Shown here: positions 34,555-45,654 of the stretch, piece by piece
Layout of the letters: each line of letters begins with the position of its first letter
Position numbering within the stretch: position 1 is the stretch's first letter
Assembly: GCF_028640845.1 (NCBI RefSeq)
Contig: NC_080541.1
Location: 7,904,935-7,968,934 of the forward strand
Direction: 5' to 3'
Length of the DNA stretch: 64,000 bases
DNA from: Ahaetulla prasina
Taxonomy: Eukaryota; Chordata; Lepidosauria; Squamata; Colubridae
The notes under the pieces: generated by a model
The model's database searches: none
What the model was told of the DNA's origin: nothing
What the model saw: only the letters and a program-made list of their open reading frames with translations
Program-made: the position numbers and the translations under genes

Positions 34555-34633
34555 CCTATACCATTCCAGACAAATGGTTGCTCAGACTTCCAGTGTTGGG
34601 GCATTCACAACTTCTGGTGGTAAGTTGTTCCAC

Positions 34634-35151
34634 TGTCGTGTCCCACTCCTCCACTGACGGCCGGGTCAGGGAAATCCGAATCAGGCGTGCCTCTGCAGCT
34701 CTGCCAAAGTCCTAGCAAAGTTCTCAAGGCAGGCAGGAGACCAGGAAGTGACTTCAGCAATCCAAGGTAGACTTTGCCTGACTCAGAGAATGCCAGAAAG
34801 CAGATCCTTTATATAGGCCATGGGTGTGGCTCCATGACTCAGCACTTATCCAGGCCTGCCCCTCCTTCCTTCTGTTGACGCCACTTATCAATTCTCCTGA
34901 AGCGAGGATCACTCCAGTCTGAAGCTGTTGGTAATTGACCTTCCTCAGGCTCACATGCTGTGGGGGAGGGGTCTAGTTGCTCCGTTTGCCTGGGCATGGA
35001 GCCAGGGCTGGGGGCTGGAGGCGCTTCTTCTTCCTCAGCTTGTCTGGGCATGGAGCCAGGGCTGGGGCTGGGAGGCATGCTAGGACATTCCTCAGCGTTC
35101 GGAAGCAGATAAGAAGACCCCGGCTGCGGGGAAAGCGGACGAGGCACAACA
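34634..35151 (-). mobile_element. Solo LTR (subfamily A)
   Basis: 518 bp with exact 5-bp duplication TCCAC (34629-34633 and 35152-35156). TATA box on the - strand (complement of CCTTTATATAGG at 34806). A frame from LTR base 5 (- strand, ends 34839) has PNAEECPSMPPSPSPGSMPR repeats and DPRFRRIDK. No interior. Confidence 0.92.
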
Positions 35152-35621
35152 TCCACTGGTTAATTGTTCTAACTGTCAGGAAATTTCTCCTTAGTTCTAA
35201 TTTGCTTCTCTCCTTGGTGAGTTTCCATCCGTTGCTTCTTGTCCTGCCCTCAGTTGCTTTGGAGGCTAGTTTGACTCCCTCTTCTTTGGGGGCAGCCCCT
35301 GAGATATCGGAAGATGTCATTTCTAAGTGTTGCCCCATTTTCTGACTTTTCTTTCCATAGCTTTTCAGTGAGTCACTGCAGTTTTGAAGTTAGCAACCCG
35401 GTTGTTCAGTGAAACTGGCTTTTCCGCCGACTTTGCTTGTCAGAAGGTCGCATAAGATGATCACATGACCCCGGGACACTGCAACCGTCATAAGCGTGAG
35501 CCGGTTGTCAAGCATCTGAATGTAAATCACGTGACCACGGGGCTGCTGCAGCGGTCATAAGTGTGAAAAGTGATCACCGGTTATTTTTTTCAATGCCGTT
35601 GTAACTTTGAACGGTCACTAG

Positions 35622-36035
35622 GTGATTAGGGAACTGGAGGCTAAAACATATGAAGAACGGTTGCAGGAATTAGGTATGTCTAGTTTAATGAACAGAAGGA
35701 CTAGGGGAGACATGATAGCAGTGTTCCAGTATCTCAGGGGTTGCCACAAAGAAGAGGGAGTCGGGCTGTTCTCCAAAGCACCTGAGGGTAGAACAAGAAG
35801 CAATGGGTGGAAACTGATCAAAGAAAGAAGCAACTTAGAACTAAGGAGAAATTTCCTGGCAGTTAGAACAATTAATCAGTGGAACAGCTTGCCTCTAGAA
35901 GTTGCGAATGCTCCAACACTGGAAATTTTTAAGAAAATGTTAGATAGCCATTTGTCTGAAATGGTGTAGGGTTTCCTGCCTGTGCAGGGGGTTAGACTAG
36001 AAGACCTCCAAGGTCCCTTCCAACTCTGCTATTAT
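35622..36035 (+). mobile_element. CR1 LINE 3' end inside Tigger-like MITE
   Basis: Open frame 35622-35969: [60 protein letters not shown], then a typical CR1 3' UTR ending TTCCAACTCTGCTATTATG. Confidence 0.9.
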
Positions 36036-36077
36036 GAAAAAACTATGCAGCCCGTTGTAAGTCAAGGACCACCTATA

Positions 36078-36667
36078 CCTCCAAATGTCCCCAAAAGAAC
36101 GTCGGTCGGCCTTTTGGTCAAGACCAGATTGAGCAGTTAAGAAGAGACGAAGAAACTTTCTGCCACCCAAGAGAAGCAAAATAAAAGTGAAAACGTTCCT
36201 TTAAAATACGAGTTTAATATCAATCGTTGCGAAGGATGCCTGTGTGATCGTCGTAATGAGATTCACAATTGGCTTGTCCAACTGCGGGACGTCGAAAGCC
36301 ACAGGGTGATCCTGGCACAGATGCCCAGAGCTGTAATTCTGCACAACCTTAACTGATTCTCATCAACCAAATAGTCCCAAGACCGCAAACGTTGACTGTG
36401 CACTGGGAAATTACCAACACAATCTTGTTTTTAATTGCCTCTTCTTTCAGATCTACTAGTATTAACTTGTTTTAATAGTGGTGGGGGGGAAAAAATCTAA
36501 CAAACAAAATGGAGTCTGTACCCTTTTCCTTCCTGTCTTTTAGATAAGTTCAGGATCAAACCCTGCTTTTCCTTTTGCCTTATCCTATCAGAACCAGATA
36601 GATCCATCTTGCCCCCCTCCCCAGACAAAGATCCCCCTGCAATCCCATCTAAAACAAAGAATGGAAG
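36078..36667. other. Unassigned intronic sequence
   Basis: No gene or recognised repeat. Confidence 0.5.
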
Positions 36668-37191
36668 TGTTCTGTCCCCCCTCGCCTCCGTCCGAGCAAA
36701 GGCTTAATTAGCCGGCACTATCAGCTCTGGCAGCAAACTAGCGAGCGTCTGCCAAGTCACTCTGTTATCTCCCTTGATGCCGATGAGTCACTCAGGAACA
36801 AACAGGACTTCAGCTCTAGTTAAACAGTTGATTTGCCTGCTACGAAGAGGCATAGCAGCCCTCGCTGGTTTTATATCCTGTGGGGTGTGGCTTCATGACT
36901 CAGCACTTCCTAGGCCTACCCCTGCTTCTGTTGTTCCCGCCTCTCCTGCCTACGAAACCTAGGGTCCAGCCAGGCCTGATTGCCATCAGCCGGGTCTGGA
37001 GGCGTAGCCTGGTGAGGGGGAAAGAGTCAGGGGACAGAGGCCTCGTTATCTCCTCCACCTGGCCTGCCTCTGGCTCCTGGAGCTGAGCCAGGAAAGCCGG
37101 TGCTCCCGAGGTAAGTCCTAATGGCCCTTCCCCCTCACTTTCCAAGTCACTTTCTGGCAGGGGGCCTGGCTCAGGGGGCGCAGACACAACA
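36668..37191 (-). mobile_element. Solo LTR (subfamily C)
   Basis: 524 bp, + strand ends TGTTCTGTCCCCC and CAGACACAACA. Flanks GGAAG and AGAAG (4 of 5). The - strand frame from base 5 reads VSAPPEPGPLPESDLESEGE. Near-twin of 43590-44116. Confidence 0.85.
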
Positions 37192-37229
37192 AGAAGCCAC
37201 TTCATGGCTTCAATCATGGTTTAGTCCAG

Positions 37230-37618
37230 TGTTTTGCAACCTTGGCCACTTGAAGATGTGTGGACTTCAACTCCCAGAATTCCCCAGCCAGCTATGGTGT
37301 TAAAGTCCACACCTCTGGTGGCTCAGACTGCTAAGACAGTCTGTTATTAACACACTGCTTGCAATTACTGCAGGTTCAAGTCCCACCAGGCCCAAGGTTG
37401 ACTCAGCCTTCCATCCTTTATAAGGTAGGTGAAATGAGGACCCAGATTGTTGGGGGCAATAAGTTGACTTTGCATATAATATACAAATGGATGAAGACTA
37501 TTGCTTAACATAGTGTAAGCCGCCCTGAGTCTTCGGAGAAGGGCGGGATATAAATGCAAATAAAATAAAATAAAAAATAAAAATAAAATCTTCAAGTGGC
37601 CAAGGTTGCGAAACACTG
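37230..37618. mobile_element. Palindromic hAT MITE split by a SINE
   Basis: Left arm CAGTGTTTTGCAACCTTGGC, right arm GCCAAGGTTGCGAAACACTG. A SINE fills 37312-37589. The 8-bp duplication is not clear. Confidence 0.75.
37312..37589 (+). mobile_element. tRNA-derived SINE with L2-like tail
   Basis: CCTCTGGTGGCTCAGACTGC head, GCAGGTTCAAGTCCCACC B box, GTTGGGGGCAATAAGTTGAC body, tail GGGCGGGATATAAATGC then A/T-rich (AAAAT)n. Confidence 0.88.
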
Positions 37619-38419
37619 ATGTAGTTCTAATAAAGAATGCTATAACAAGGAGAGGAACCTTAAATATCGTCTTCAATTAGCCTGATCATCTCCATTTTCC
37701 ATCTCCTTAATGATGGGCTTCCTGGGTTTTGTTCCTGGAATGCTAGGAATTGGGGAGGGGGAATCCCAACACAAAATCAAGGGTCAGTTTGCAAAATTTG
37801 CCAGCAAATCAGTTGTGTCGGATGTCCTGCTTTGTAGCCCTCAATCTCTCCTATAAAACTCCTTGTCTCCCATCTTTTTTTTGCAACAGGTACACCATGC
37901 TCATTGTTACAAATGTTTGTTCCTCAATGCTCCAAACATGTGAATTTTCCACAATGCTTCAGATGGGAGGGGGGGTGGGCGGCATAAATTATTAAAGAAA
38001 CAAATATGAAAGCGCCCCACTCTGGAAATTTGGAGAGAGAAAGAACACATACAGCTTAAATATTTAATATCTAAGTATTAATTCATAGCGTGTACTAAGT
38101 CTTGTTTGTTTGCTATTGTGATTGCGAAAGTCAGGATCTTACATTTAACTAGCAGATCGCACTGATTTAAACTAACCATAGTTTAGCCATTTGTCTGATT
38201 CCAGTCTAGACCTATGTGTCATTCACTCATTTATTCACTCACTCACTCATTTCATTTCATTTCATTCAATTTCTATAGCAAAAAAAAGTGATTCTGTGTG
38301 GCTTCAAATTCTAAAAGGACAAAAGAATTTTTTTAAAAAGAACATTAAAACTATTAAAACATCTACAAAATAATGAAGTCCAATCAGCAGCTGTGACGAT
38401 TAATTAACTAATACTAAAG
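37619..38419. other. Unassigned intronic sequence
   Basis: No gene. (TTCAT)-type short repeat at 38220-38270. Confidence 0.5.
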
Positions 38420-38572
38420 CCAACTAACATACCCCTTAACATCTTCCAAGCCCCGGGTAAAAAGCCAAGTTTTTAAAACTTTGCAAAAAGCCAACAGGGT
38501 TGGGACCATTCTGATCTCTGAGGGGATGAGGCTCCACAGAGCAAGGGGCCACAGCAAAAGAGGCCCTTCTTC
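38420..38572 (-). mobile_element. L2-related LINE fragment
   Basis: On the - strand GALWSLIPSEIRMVPTLLAF-like coding resembles the LWN.iP C-terminal LINE motif also present in the split element at 12092. Short. Confidence 0.5.
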
Positions 38573-39073
38573 CAGGGGTGAAATGCTCCCGGTTTGGACC
38601 GGATCACCCGATCCGGTAGCAATGGCAGCGGGTGGTTCGGAGAACCGGTAGCAAAAATCCCTGCCCCCTCCCATGTCCAGCTGAGCCGCGCAATCATCAG
38701 AGGTTGTTTTGGGTTTTTTTGGAAACTTTTAAAAGCATTTTTTCTTCGGCCGAAAAAATACTTTTAAAAGTTTTTAAAAAAAGCCTCTGATGATAAGATT
38801 GCTCAGCATTTTTTCTACAACCTCTTCGGCCGAAGAGGTTGTAAAAAAAAAAAAGCTTTTAAAGGGCTCCTCTGACGATCCCAGCTGAGTTGCCTGATCA
38901 TCACAGGCTTTTAAGAGCATTTTTTTACAACCTCTTGGGCCGAAGAGGTTGTAGAAAAAATGCTTTTAAAAGGGAAAAAAAAGTTGGCCACGCCCACCCA
39001 GTCACATTACCCCCTCCCCCCACCAAGCCATGCCCACAGAACTGGTAGTGACAAATTTTACATTTCACTCTTG
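38573..39073. mobile_element. hAT MITE (CAGGGGTGAAAT) with stacked hairpins
   Basis: Ends CAGGGGTGAAATGC and ACATTTCACTCTTG. No clear duplication. Interior holds three hairpins around TTCGGCCGAA and AACCTCTTCGGCCGAAGAGG. Confidence 0.75.
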
Positions 39074-39125
39074 CTCAAATCTCCAGTCTTCTTCATACGG
39101 AATTGAGTAGAACCTGTGCCTGGCT

Positions 39126-39156
<31 letters not shown>

Positions 39157-39749
39157 CACACACACAAAAACCTCACCCTCCCCAACATATTCCTCCATCA
39201 CTGCTATGAAGTCCTGGCCATGGTTCTATCAGAACCCATCCCATTGACCAGATGATGCTCCGTTTTTGCAACTGAATTACTCTTCCATTTCTGATTGATT
39301 TAATAAAAACAAAAACCTATCGCTTAACATAAGGCTTTGGTAGCAAATTAATTGTCAGTTGCTAAAACGCTTCCATCATACACGAAAAACCTTTCTGCTC
39401 CAAGCTCTTGTTGCCAAGTCTGGTCATCCCTGCCTTCTTTTAGTTTTCCCTTCCTACCTTGCCCTCTTTTTCTAGCCATTTTCCTTCCGAAATCTCAACC
39501 ACTTTGCGCCACTGTGCCAAATTTCTTAGTTGTATATTGGATCCTGAAGCTTGGGCATTATGTCCGTTTGCAATCTGAATTCCAGGGCATAGTATGCCTT
39601 TTTCTTAATATCGCCCTCCAGTCTGTAAGGTCTTCCGTGTCACAACCAGCTTTCGTGCCTAAGAATTCACCATCTCCGGGAGATTTGCCCAAATTTTTGC
39701 TTTCAAAATAATTTTGGAAGAAAATTACAAATCAAAAGATGTTGGATCC
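39074..39749. other. Unassigned sequence with (CA)n
   Basis: (CA)n at 39127-39166; otherwise no gene or repeat recognised. Confidence 0.55.
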
Positions 39750-40115
39750 AACCTCTTTCCTTCCCTTCCTTCCTTCCTTCTTTCTTTCCTTCCTTGCTTC
39801 CTTCCTCCTTTCTTCCTCCCTCCCTCCCTCCCTCCCTTCTTTCCTTCCCCCTCCTCCTTTTCCTTCCTCCCTCCCTTCCTTTCCCCTTCTTTCCTCCCTC
39901 CCTTTTCCCTCCTTCCCTCCTCCCTTCCTTTCTCCCTCCCTTCTTTCCTCCCCTTCCTTCCTTCCTCCCTCCCTCTCCCCTTCTCCTCTCCCTCCCTCTC
40001 TTCTCCCCTCCCTCCCTCCCTCCTCCATTCCTTCCTCTCCCCTTCTCCCCTCTCCCCTCCCTCCATCCTTCCCTCCCTCCCTTTTCCGTTTCTCATCTGC
40101 CTCTCTGCCTCCCTT
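39750..40115 (+). repeat. Long pyrimidine tract, (CCTT)n and (CCCT)n
   Basis: About 365 bp with almost no purines on the + strand. Ser/Pro/Phe-rich and Arg/Glu/Gly-rich ORFs on the two strands are artefacts. Confidence 0.96.
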
Positions 40116-40951
40116 CCCTTCCCACTAATTCAATTTAAAAATGTTATTTGTTAATGGGAAACTTTCTGGAGATTAGGAAGCTAAAAAGGATTATGAAAGC
40201 AATGGACTGTTCAACAAATTAGTTTGGAGGTTTGCGGTAATATGTGCCGTACAAAAGAGTTTCCTTCCGGTTTTATATTCAGAATACACGCAGCGCTTGC
40301 ATGCGCCCTGATTTCTGTCTTGATGGGCCTTTTTAAAAAAATTGTTAATAAGAGTTCTCTTCAGCCAGAGCTCCTCTTTATTTAAAATGAGGATATATTG
40401 GAGAACGAAATCATTATTATTATTATTTTTCTGTGGTAAACTTCTCTTTTAGGAATGCTGAGGTGGAGTCTTTCTTGTGAGCAAGTTTGGCATTTTTATT
40501 TTTATTTTTAAATCCTTATTATGCCAGGGGATGGTTTTTGTATATTTCTCTTCCGCTTTTCTTTTCTGCAATCTTGGAAGAGTTGCATCTTGATCGTCAT
40601 GCGCAGTTGCAGCTCCAGAACAGCAACGCCGATCGGTTTTCATCCAGATGGTCCAATGCTAATTGCTTGTGTGTCTTCATTCTTCATTGGAGTGGAAACG
40701 AAAAACCATTTTATTATAGAATGAATCGGCTTTAACACCTACCCTTTAATGAATAAAGGTGATTTAGCTCTGCCTGCTCTCTTCCGTCGGTAGAAGTTTC
40801 ATCTCAAGTGCATTGTTGTTGTTTTTTTATTGTTGCGTTTATATATTTTTAAAGTGCTCTAAGCAGCCTTGAATTTTGCAATAAGCGGTAAAGTGGCTTG
40901 CAAATAGAGTAAATAAATAACAGTATATAGTCCAGATAGCTCTATACCATT
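40116..40951. other. Unassigned intronic sequence
   Basis: No gene or element recognised. Confidence 0.5.
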
Positions 40952-41047
40952 TCTCCTCCTCCTCCTCCTCCTCCTCCTCCTCCTCCTCCTCCTCCTCCTC
41001 CTCCTCCTCCTCCTCCTCCTCTTCTTCTTCTTCTTCTTCTTCTTCCT
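40952..41047 (+). repeat. (CCT)n passing to (CTT)n
   Basis: About 22 CCT units followed by about eight CTT units. Confidence 0.97.
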
Positions 41048-41184
41048 GCTCTTTGCTAACACTTCACTACCTAAGACAAAGAGCAAAATGTCGGGTCCTT
41101 GGTGCTCTCTGAGCTTGGTTTTTTTTCTTGCAGATGTTTCATTACCCCATTAGGTAACAGCATCAGTCCTAGAAGGGTGTAGGG

Positions 41185-42175
41185 CAGGGGTCTGCAACCT
41201 TAAATACTCAAAGAGCCATTTGGAGCTGTTTCCCACAGAAAACAAAACCCCGGGAGCCACAAAACCTGGGTGGGCGTGGCCAACTCGATGTCACTCACTT
41301 CCACCAGTCACATGACCTCCTAGTCACGCCTACCCAGCCAGTCATTAGGGCAGAGAACCAGTTGTTAAAAAACACCAGGAACCACAAAATCCTTTTGATA
41401 TATCTCTCTCTCTCCCCTCCCTCTCTCCCCCCACTCTCCTTCTCTCTCTGTATCTCTCTGTCCCTGCCCTGGTGTTGTGTCTCGTCCGCTTTCACCGCAG
41501 CCGGGTCCTTCTTATCTGCTTCCGAACGCTGAGGAATGTCCTAGTATGCCTCCCGGCCCCAGCCCTGGCTCCATGCCCAGACAGGCTGAGGAGGAAGTAG
41601 TACCTCCGGCCACCAGCCCTGGCTCCATGCCCAGGCAAACGGAGCAACTAGACCCCTCCCCCTCCCCCACAGCATGTGAGCCTGAGGACGGTCAATTGCC
41701 AACAGCTGCCGACTGGAGTGACCCTCGCTTCAGAAGAATTGATAGGCGGCGGCGACAGAAGGAAAGGAGGGGCAGGCCTGGATAAGTGCTGAGTCATGGA
41801 GCCACACCCCATGGCCTATATAAAGGATCTGCTTTCTGGCATTCTGTGAGTCAGGCAAAGTCTACCTTATCTTGCTGAAGTCACTTTCTGGTCTCCTGCC
41901 TGCCCTGAGGACTTTGCTAGGACTTTGGCAGAGCTGCAGAGGTACGCCTGATTCGGATTTCCCTGACCCGGCCGTCAGCGGAGGAGTGGGACACGACACC
42001 TGGCCGCTTCTCCATCCCCCGCTGTCGCCCTTACCTTCTCAGGCCAGGCAAGGAGTGACTGGGACGGGAGGGCGAGAGGCGGGGCCAGCCATTGGTGGGA
42101 TCACTTGACAGGGAACCACAGCAGAGGGCCCAAAGAGCCGCATGCGGCTCTGGAGCCAAATGTTGCTGACCCATG
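41185..42175. mobile_element. hAT non-autonomous element split by an LTR
   Basis: Ends CAGGGGTCTGCAACC and TTGCTGACCCATG, exact 8-bp duplication GTGTAGGG (41177-41184 and 42176-42183). Own length about 460 bp; a solo LTR lies inside. (CT)n at 41403-41462. Confidence 0.92.
41473..41998 (+). mobile_element. Solo LTR (subfamily A) inside a hAT element
   Basis: 526 bp, TGTTGTGTC to ACACGACA, exact 5-bp duplication CCTGG (41468-41472 and 41999-42003). TATA box CCTATATAAAGG at about 41815. A frame from base 5 (41477-41785, 102 codons) has two AEEC/AEEEV-PGSMPRQ modules and DPRFRRIDRRRRQKE. Confidence 0.93.
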
Positions 42176-42612
42176 GTGTAGGGTTTGTGGAGAGGAGGAG
42201 GAAGACTGGGTGGTCCTTGATACTCTCTGAGTTTGGAAGTTTTTTTGGCAGGTGTTTTATTATCCAATTAGGTAACCCTATCAATCCTAGAAGGGTGTGG
42301 GGTTTGTAGAGAGAAAGAGAGTTTTCTTGCAGAAGTTTCATTACCTAACTAGGTAACAGCATCAGTCTTAGAAGGATGTAGAGTTTGTACAGAGGAGGAC
42401 TGTGGGATTCTTGGTGCTCTCTGAATTTGGTTGTTTTCTTGGTTGTCTCATTACCCAACTAGGTAACAGCATCAGTGCTGTTGGGTCTCTGTTTATATAC
42501 AAGTTGCTTATCTTGTCAGTGTTGGGAATGTTCTTGGTGGTTCCTTGATTAGGCTGTTATTTATCGATTGTTTGTCTGAATTGGTAGTTCTTCAATTAGA
42601 ATATAAACAAGG

Positions 42613-42881
42613 CAGTGGTAGGTTTCAAATATTTTTAGTACCGGTTCTGTGGGTGTGGCTTGGCGGGCATGGCAGGGGAAGGATACTGTAAAATCTCCAT
42701 TCCATCTCCAATCCAGGGGAAGATTACTGCAAAATCCCCTTTTCATCCCAATCAGCTGGGACTTGGGAGGCAGAGAATAGATGGGGGCAGGGCCAGTCAG
42801 AATTTTTACTACTTCGAGCTACTCAAAATTTTTGCTACCGGTTCTCCAGAACTGGCCAGAACCTGCTGAAACCCACCTCTG
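42613..42881. mobile_element. hAT MITE (CAGTGGTAGGTTTC)
   Basis: 269 bp with exact duplication AAACAAGG (42605-42612 and 42882-42889). Confidence 0.92.
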
Positions 42882-42889
42882 AAACAAGG

Positions 42890-43289
42890 GTAGTTAAACA
42901 AAATGCAATTGTTATTGTATTCGGATACCACCAACTTTTCATGGGCTTACCTCTGTGACTACTACAGCTCTATTCTAGGTAGCTTTTTGCCACCTCCATC
43001 ATCTGTCACCTGAGATGTCCATCTCAGTGGCCTAAGGACAGGGCCAGCCTCATAAAAACATTCATAATCTGCTTTGACGTCTTACCAGATGTTGCTGTGG
43101 AATCGGTCTCTTCTTTGAACATCCACGTTTGCTTGCTGCTATCACTTCTGGATCTGTTGAATCTTGTAGCTTTCTAGTTCAGGTGCTGACTGTCAGGTTT
43201 AGCATCGCAGGATGCTGAAAAATGACATCTGAAAAGTGCTCACCAGGAGCAGAAAACAATCGGGCCGCCCTTGAAAAGTAGCCAGAAGC
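42890..43289. other. Unassigned intronic sequence
   Basis: No gene or clear element. Confidence 0.5.
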
Positions 43290-43415
43290 TGTTCTGACTC
43301 CAGCCTCCGAACCTGGCCCAATGCCCGAAAGTGACTCCGAGAGTGACAGGGAATTCTCTGAATTTGGTCCCAACCCACCGTTTCTTGCCGGTCACATCCA
43401 CCGAACCCACTAGAG
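43290..43415 (+). mobile_element. LTR 5' fragment (TGTTCTG variant)
   Basis: Starts TGTTCTGACTCC. The frame from base 5 reads SEPGPMPESDSESDREF, the same kind of acidic segment as the complete LTRs. The rest is lost; a MITE follows. Confidence 0.55.
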
Positions 43416-43548
43416 CAGGGGTCTCCAACCTTGGTAACTTTCAGACTTGTGGACTTCAACTCCCAGAATTCCTCAGCCAGTAAAGCTGGCTGAGGAACTC
43501 TGGGAGTTGAAGTCCACAAGTCTGAAAGTTGCCAAGGTTGGAGACCTG
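43416..43548. mobile_element. Palindromic hAT MITE (hairpin type)
   Basis: 133 bp, almost perfect inverted repeat, ends CAGGGGTCTCCAACC and GGTTGGAGACCTG. Flanks CACTAGAG and CACTACAG (7 of 8). Confidence 0.9.
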
Positions 43549-43589
43549 CACTACAGCGGGAAGGCAAGGACTGTTGTGGGTCCCATCCC

Positions 43590-44116
43590 TGTTGTGTCTG
43601 CGCCCCCCGAGCCGGGCCCCCTGCCAGAAAGTGACTTGGAAAGTGAGGGGGAAGGGCCATCAGGACTTACCTCGGGAGCACTGGTTCCCCTGGCTCAGCT
43701 CCAGGAGCCAGGGGCAGGCCAGGTGGAGGAGATAACGAGGCCTCCGTCCCTGACTCTTTCCCTCCCCAGGCCACGCCTCCAGACCCAGCTGATGGCAATC
43801 AGGCCTGGCTGGACCCTAGGTTTCATAGGCAGGAGAGGCGGGAATAACAGAAGCAGGGGTGGGGCAGGCCTAGGAAGTGCTGAGTCATGGAGCCACACCC
43901 CACAGGATATAAAACCAGCGATGGCTGCTATGCCTCTTCGTAGCAGGCAAAATCAATTGCTTAACTAAGAGCTGAAGTACTGTTTGTTCCTGGGTGACTC
44001 ATCGGCATCAAGGGAGATAACAGAGTGACTTGGCAGACGGTCGCTAGTTTGCTGCCAGAGCTGATAGTGCCAGCTAATTAAGCCATCGCTCGGACGGAGG
44101 CGAGGGGGACAGAACA
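43590..44116 (+). mobile_element. Solo LTR (subfamily C)
   Basis: 527 bp, TGTTGTGTC to GACAGAACA, exact duplication ATCCC (43585-43589 and 44117-44121). TATA-like GATATAAAAC at about 43905. The frame from base 5 reads VSAPPEPGPLPESDLESEGE and stays open past the DPRF position, which is in another frame in both subfamily C copies. Confidence 0.92.
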
Positions 44117-44121
44117 ATCCC

Positions 44122-44465
44122 CTACATGTGGGTACATCTGGCGGGACCCAGAAGAAGGGCCTTCTCCCTGGTGGCTCCTTCCCTTTGGAATATCATTGTC
44201 AACCCTGTAGCTTAGATTAGATTGGCTCCCACTTTCGTAAGGCCCTGAAGACTTGGTTTCGCCAGCGGGCCTGGGGAGCCCAGAGTGTGATGGAGCCCAC
44301 CAAGTTCCTTGTTTGTTTGTTATCACTAGGGGTTGGAGAATTATTGCATGTGTTTTGTTTTTTTTAATTTTCTATACTGTGCTTTTATTGCTTGTAAGCC
44401 ACCTAGAGTCCCTGTGAGAGAATAGGTGGCCATGTAAATTTCCTAAACAAACCAACCAACCAACA
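44122..44465 (+). mobile_element. LINE 3' end of an L2-related family
   Basis: GGCTCCTTCCCTTTGGAATA (LWN-type coding), GCCCTGAAGACTTGGTTTCG, then TAAGCCACCTAGAGTCCCTG and an (AACC)n tail. Confidence 0.65.
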
Positions 44466-44699
44466 GTATGCTGTTTTGGGTATTTAGCATGGCAGTGATT
44501 GCAGACCAATTTGATTTGCCAGATCTCTTGCCGTCCCAAAATTACCGTTTTGCCGTAAGTGTATATATGTATTTTTATACCAGCAAATGGAGATTTCTAA
44601 GTTTCAACGTGAATCGGAGAGAGCCGATCGCCCAGCGTTGAAGCGCATCACACACCGATTTACCACAAATGATACACACGTTAACGGGAGGCTCAGCTG

Positions 44700-45205
44700 T
44701 CACCCAATTTATTTTATTTATTTATTAAATTTTTATACCGCCCTTCTCCCAAGGGACTCAGGGCGGTGTACAGCCAAAAGATAAAAAACATTAAAAAATG
44801 TACAATTAAAACAACAATTTAAAACCGAGCATATTAGAAAAATGGCCAATTAAAAGATTTAAGATTTAAAATTACAAACCCTAAAATAATAAAACCCCGA
44901 TTAAAAGATTTAAAAATATTTAAAAATATTAAGCCAGTCCCGCTTGAATAAATAAATGTGTTTTCAGCTCACGGCGAAAGGTCCGAAGATCAGGCAATTG
45001 ACGCAATCCAGGGGGAAGTTCGTTCCAGAGCGTAGGAGCTCCCACAGAGAAGGCCCTACCCCTGGGGGCCGCCAGCCGACATTGTTTGGCGGACGGCACC
45101 CTGAGAAGACCCTCTCTGTGTGAGCGTACGGGTCGGTGGGAGGCATGAGGTAACAGCAGGCGGTCCCGTAAGTACCCGGGCCCTAAGCCATGGCCGTTTG
45201 GCATT
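44700..45205 (-). mobile_element. L2-like LINE 3' end
   Basis: Open frame 44929-45204: LRVPSAKQCRLAAPRGRAFS, VGAPTLWNELPPGLRQLPDL and RRELKTHLFIQAGLA stop. 3' UTR with CCGCCC…GGGCGG and (TTTA)n. Confidence 0.88.
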
Positions 45206-45538
45206 GGTGTGATGTGTCCGAAGAGGAGAGAGGCTGCATTTTATGAATCTGTTTTGTTTGGATGGACCCGCCTAACCTCTTTGGCGGCTTTTTTTCACGA
45301 CCACAAACCAAGCAGTGGCAAATCCAGTGCTGCAAATTAAAGAGGCTGCGAGGGCCCAGGAACAATGGCCAGGCTCCTTTGATTCAACAAAAACCCAGCA
45401 CAGATTGGGATGGTTGGAACAAAAGCTCAGCATCGGAAGGGAATTTTATACAACCTCTTGCTTAGTGGAGCTGAAATAAGAAGATGACAGCAGCTGCTTC
45501 AGATTTTTATAGGGGAATGGGAGAAAGGGAGAGGGGGG

Positions 45539-45576
<38 letters not shown>

Positions 45577-45651
45577 GAGAGAGAGAGAGAGAAGGAAAGG
45601 AATTTGCCTGGTTTTAAACAGCCCAGACCAAAGGATGTGCTTCCGTCGTTA
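45206..45651. other. Unassigned sequence with (GA)n
   Basis: (GA)n/(GAGG)n at 45520-45600. Otherwise no gene or repeat. Confidence 0.55.
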
Positions 45652-45654
45652 CTA

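Larger units (their letters stand above)
33916..35329 (-). mobile_element. CR1 LINE fragment with (AGAAT)n tail
   Basis: Antisense CR1. Its 3' end abuts (AGAAT)n at 33945-34135, starts GAGTTGGACGGGACCTTGGA, and continues to CTGTCAGGAAATTTCTCCTT and beyond. Interrupted at 34200-34554 by a MITE and at 34634-35151 by an LTR. Confidence 0.87.
33873..36075. mobile_element. Tigger-like MITE expanded by nested insertions
   Basis: The left end (CAAGTAGTCTTCAACCTACG, after TA) and right end (GTCAAGGACCACCTA, before TA) belong to one ~400-bp element. Its own sequence is 33873-33915, about 35330-35621 and 36040-36075. Two CR1 copies are inside, and the first also holds a hAT MITE and a solo LTR. Confidence 0.85.
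41095..42600 (-). mobile_element. Repeated ~120-bp module, possibly Penelope-like
   Basis: Modules containing GTTTCATTACCCAACTAGGT and AACAGCATCAGT occur at 41140, 42250, 42330 and 42445, plus one at 60710. The - strand can read as …NW.IK…LQEN, which recalls the end of some Penelope-like elements, but this is a weak assignment. A hAT element is inserted at 41185. Confidence 0.4.

Noticed and set aside
39714..40154. Ser/Pro/Phe-rich ORF and antisense Arg/Glu/Gly-rich ORFs
   Set aside because: They arise from the pyrimidine tract only.
41477..41785. Pro-rich 102-codon ORF as a host gene
   Set aside because: It lies wholly inside a solo LTR with a perfect 5-bp duplication; discussed instead as an LTR frame.
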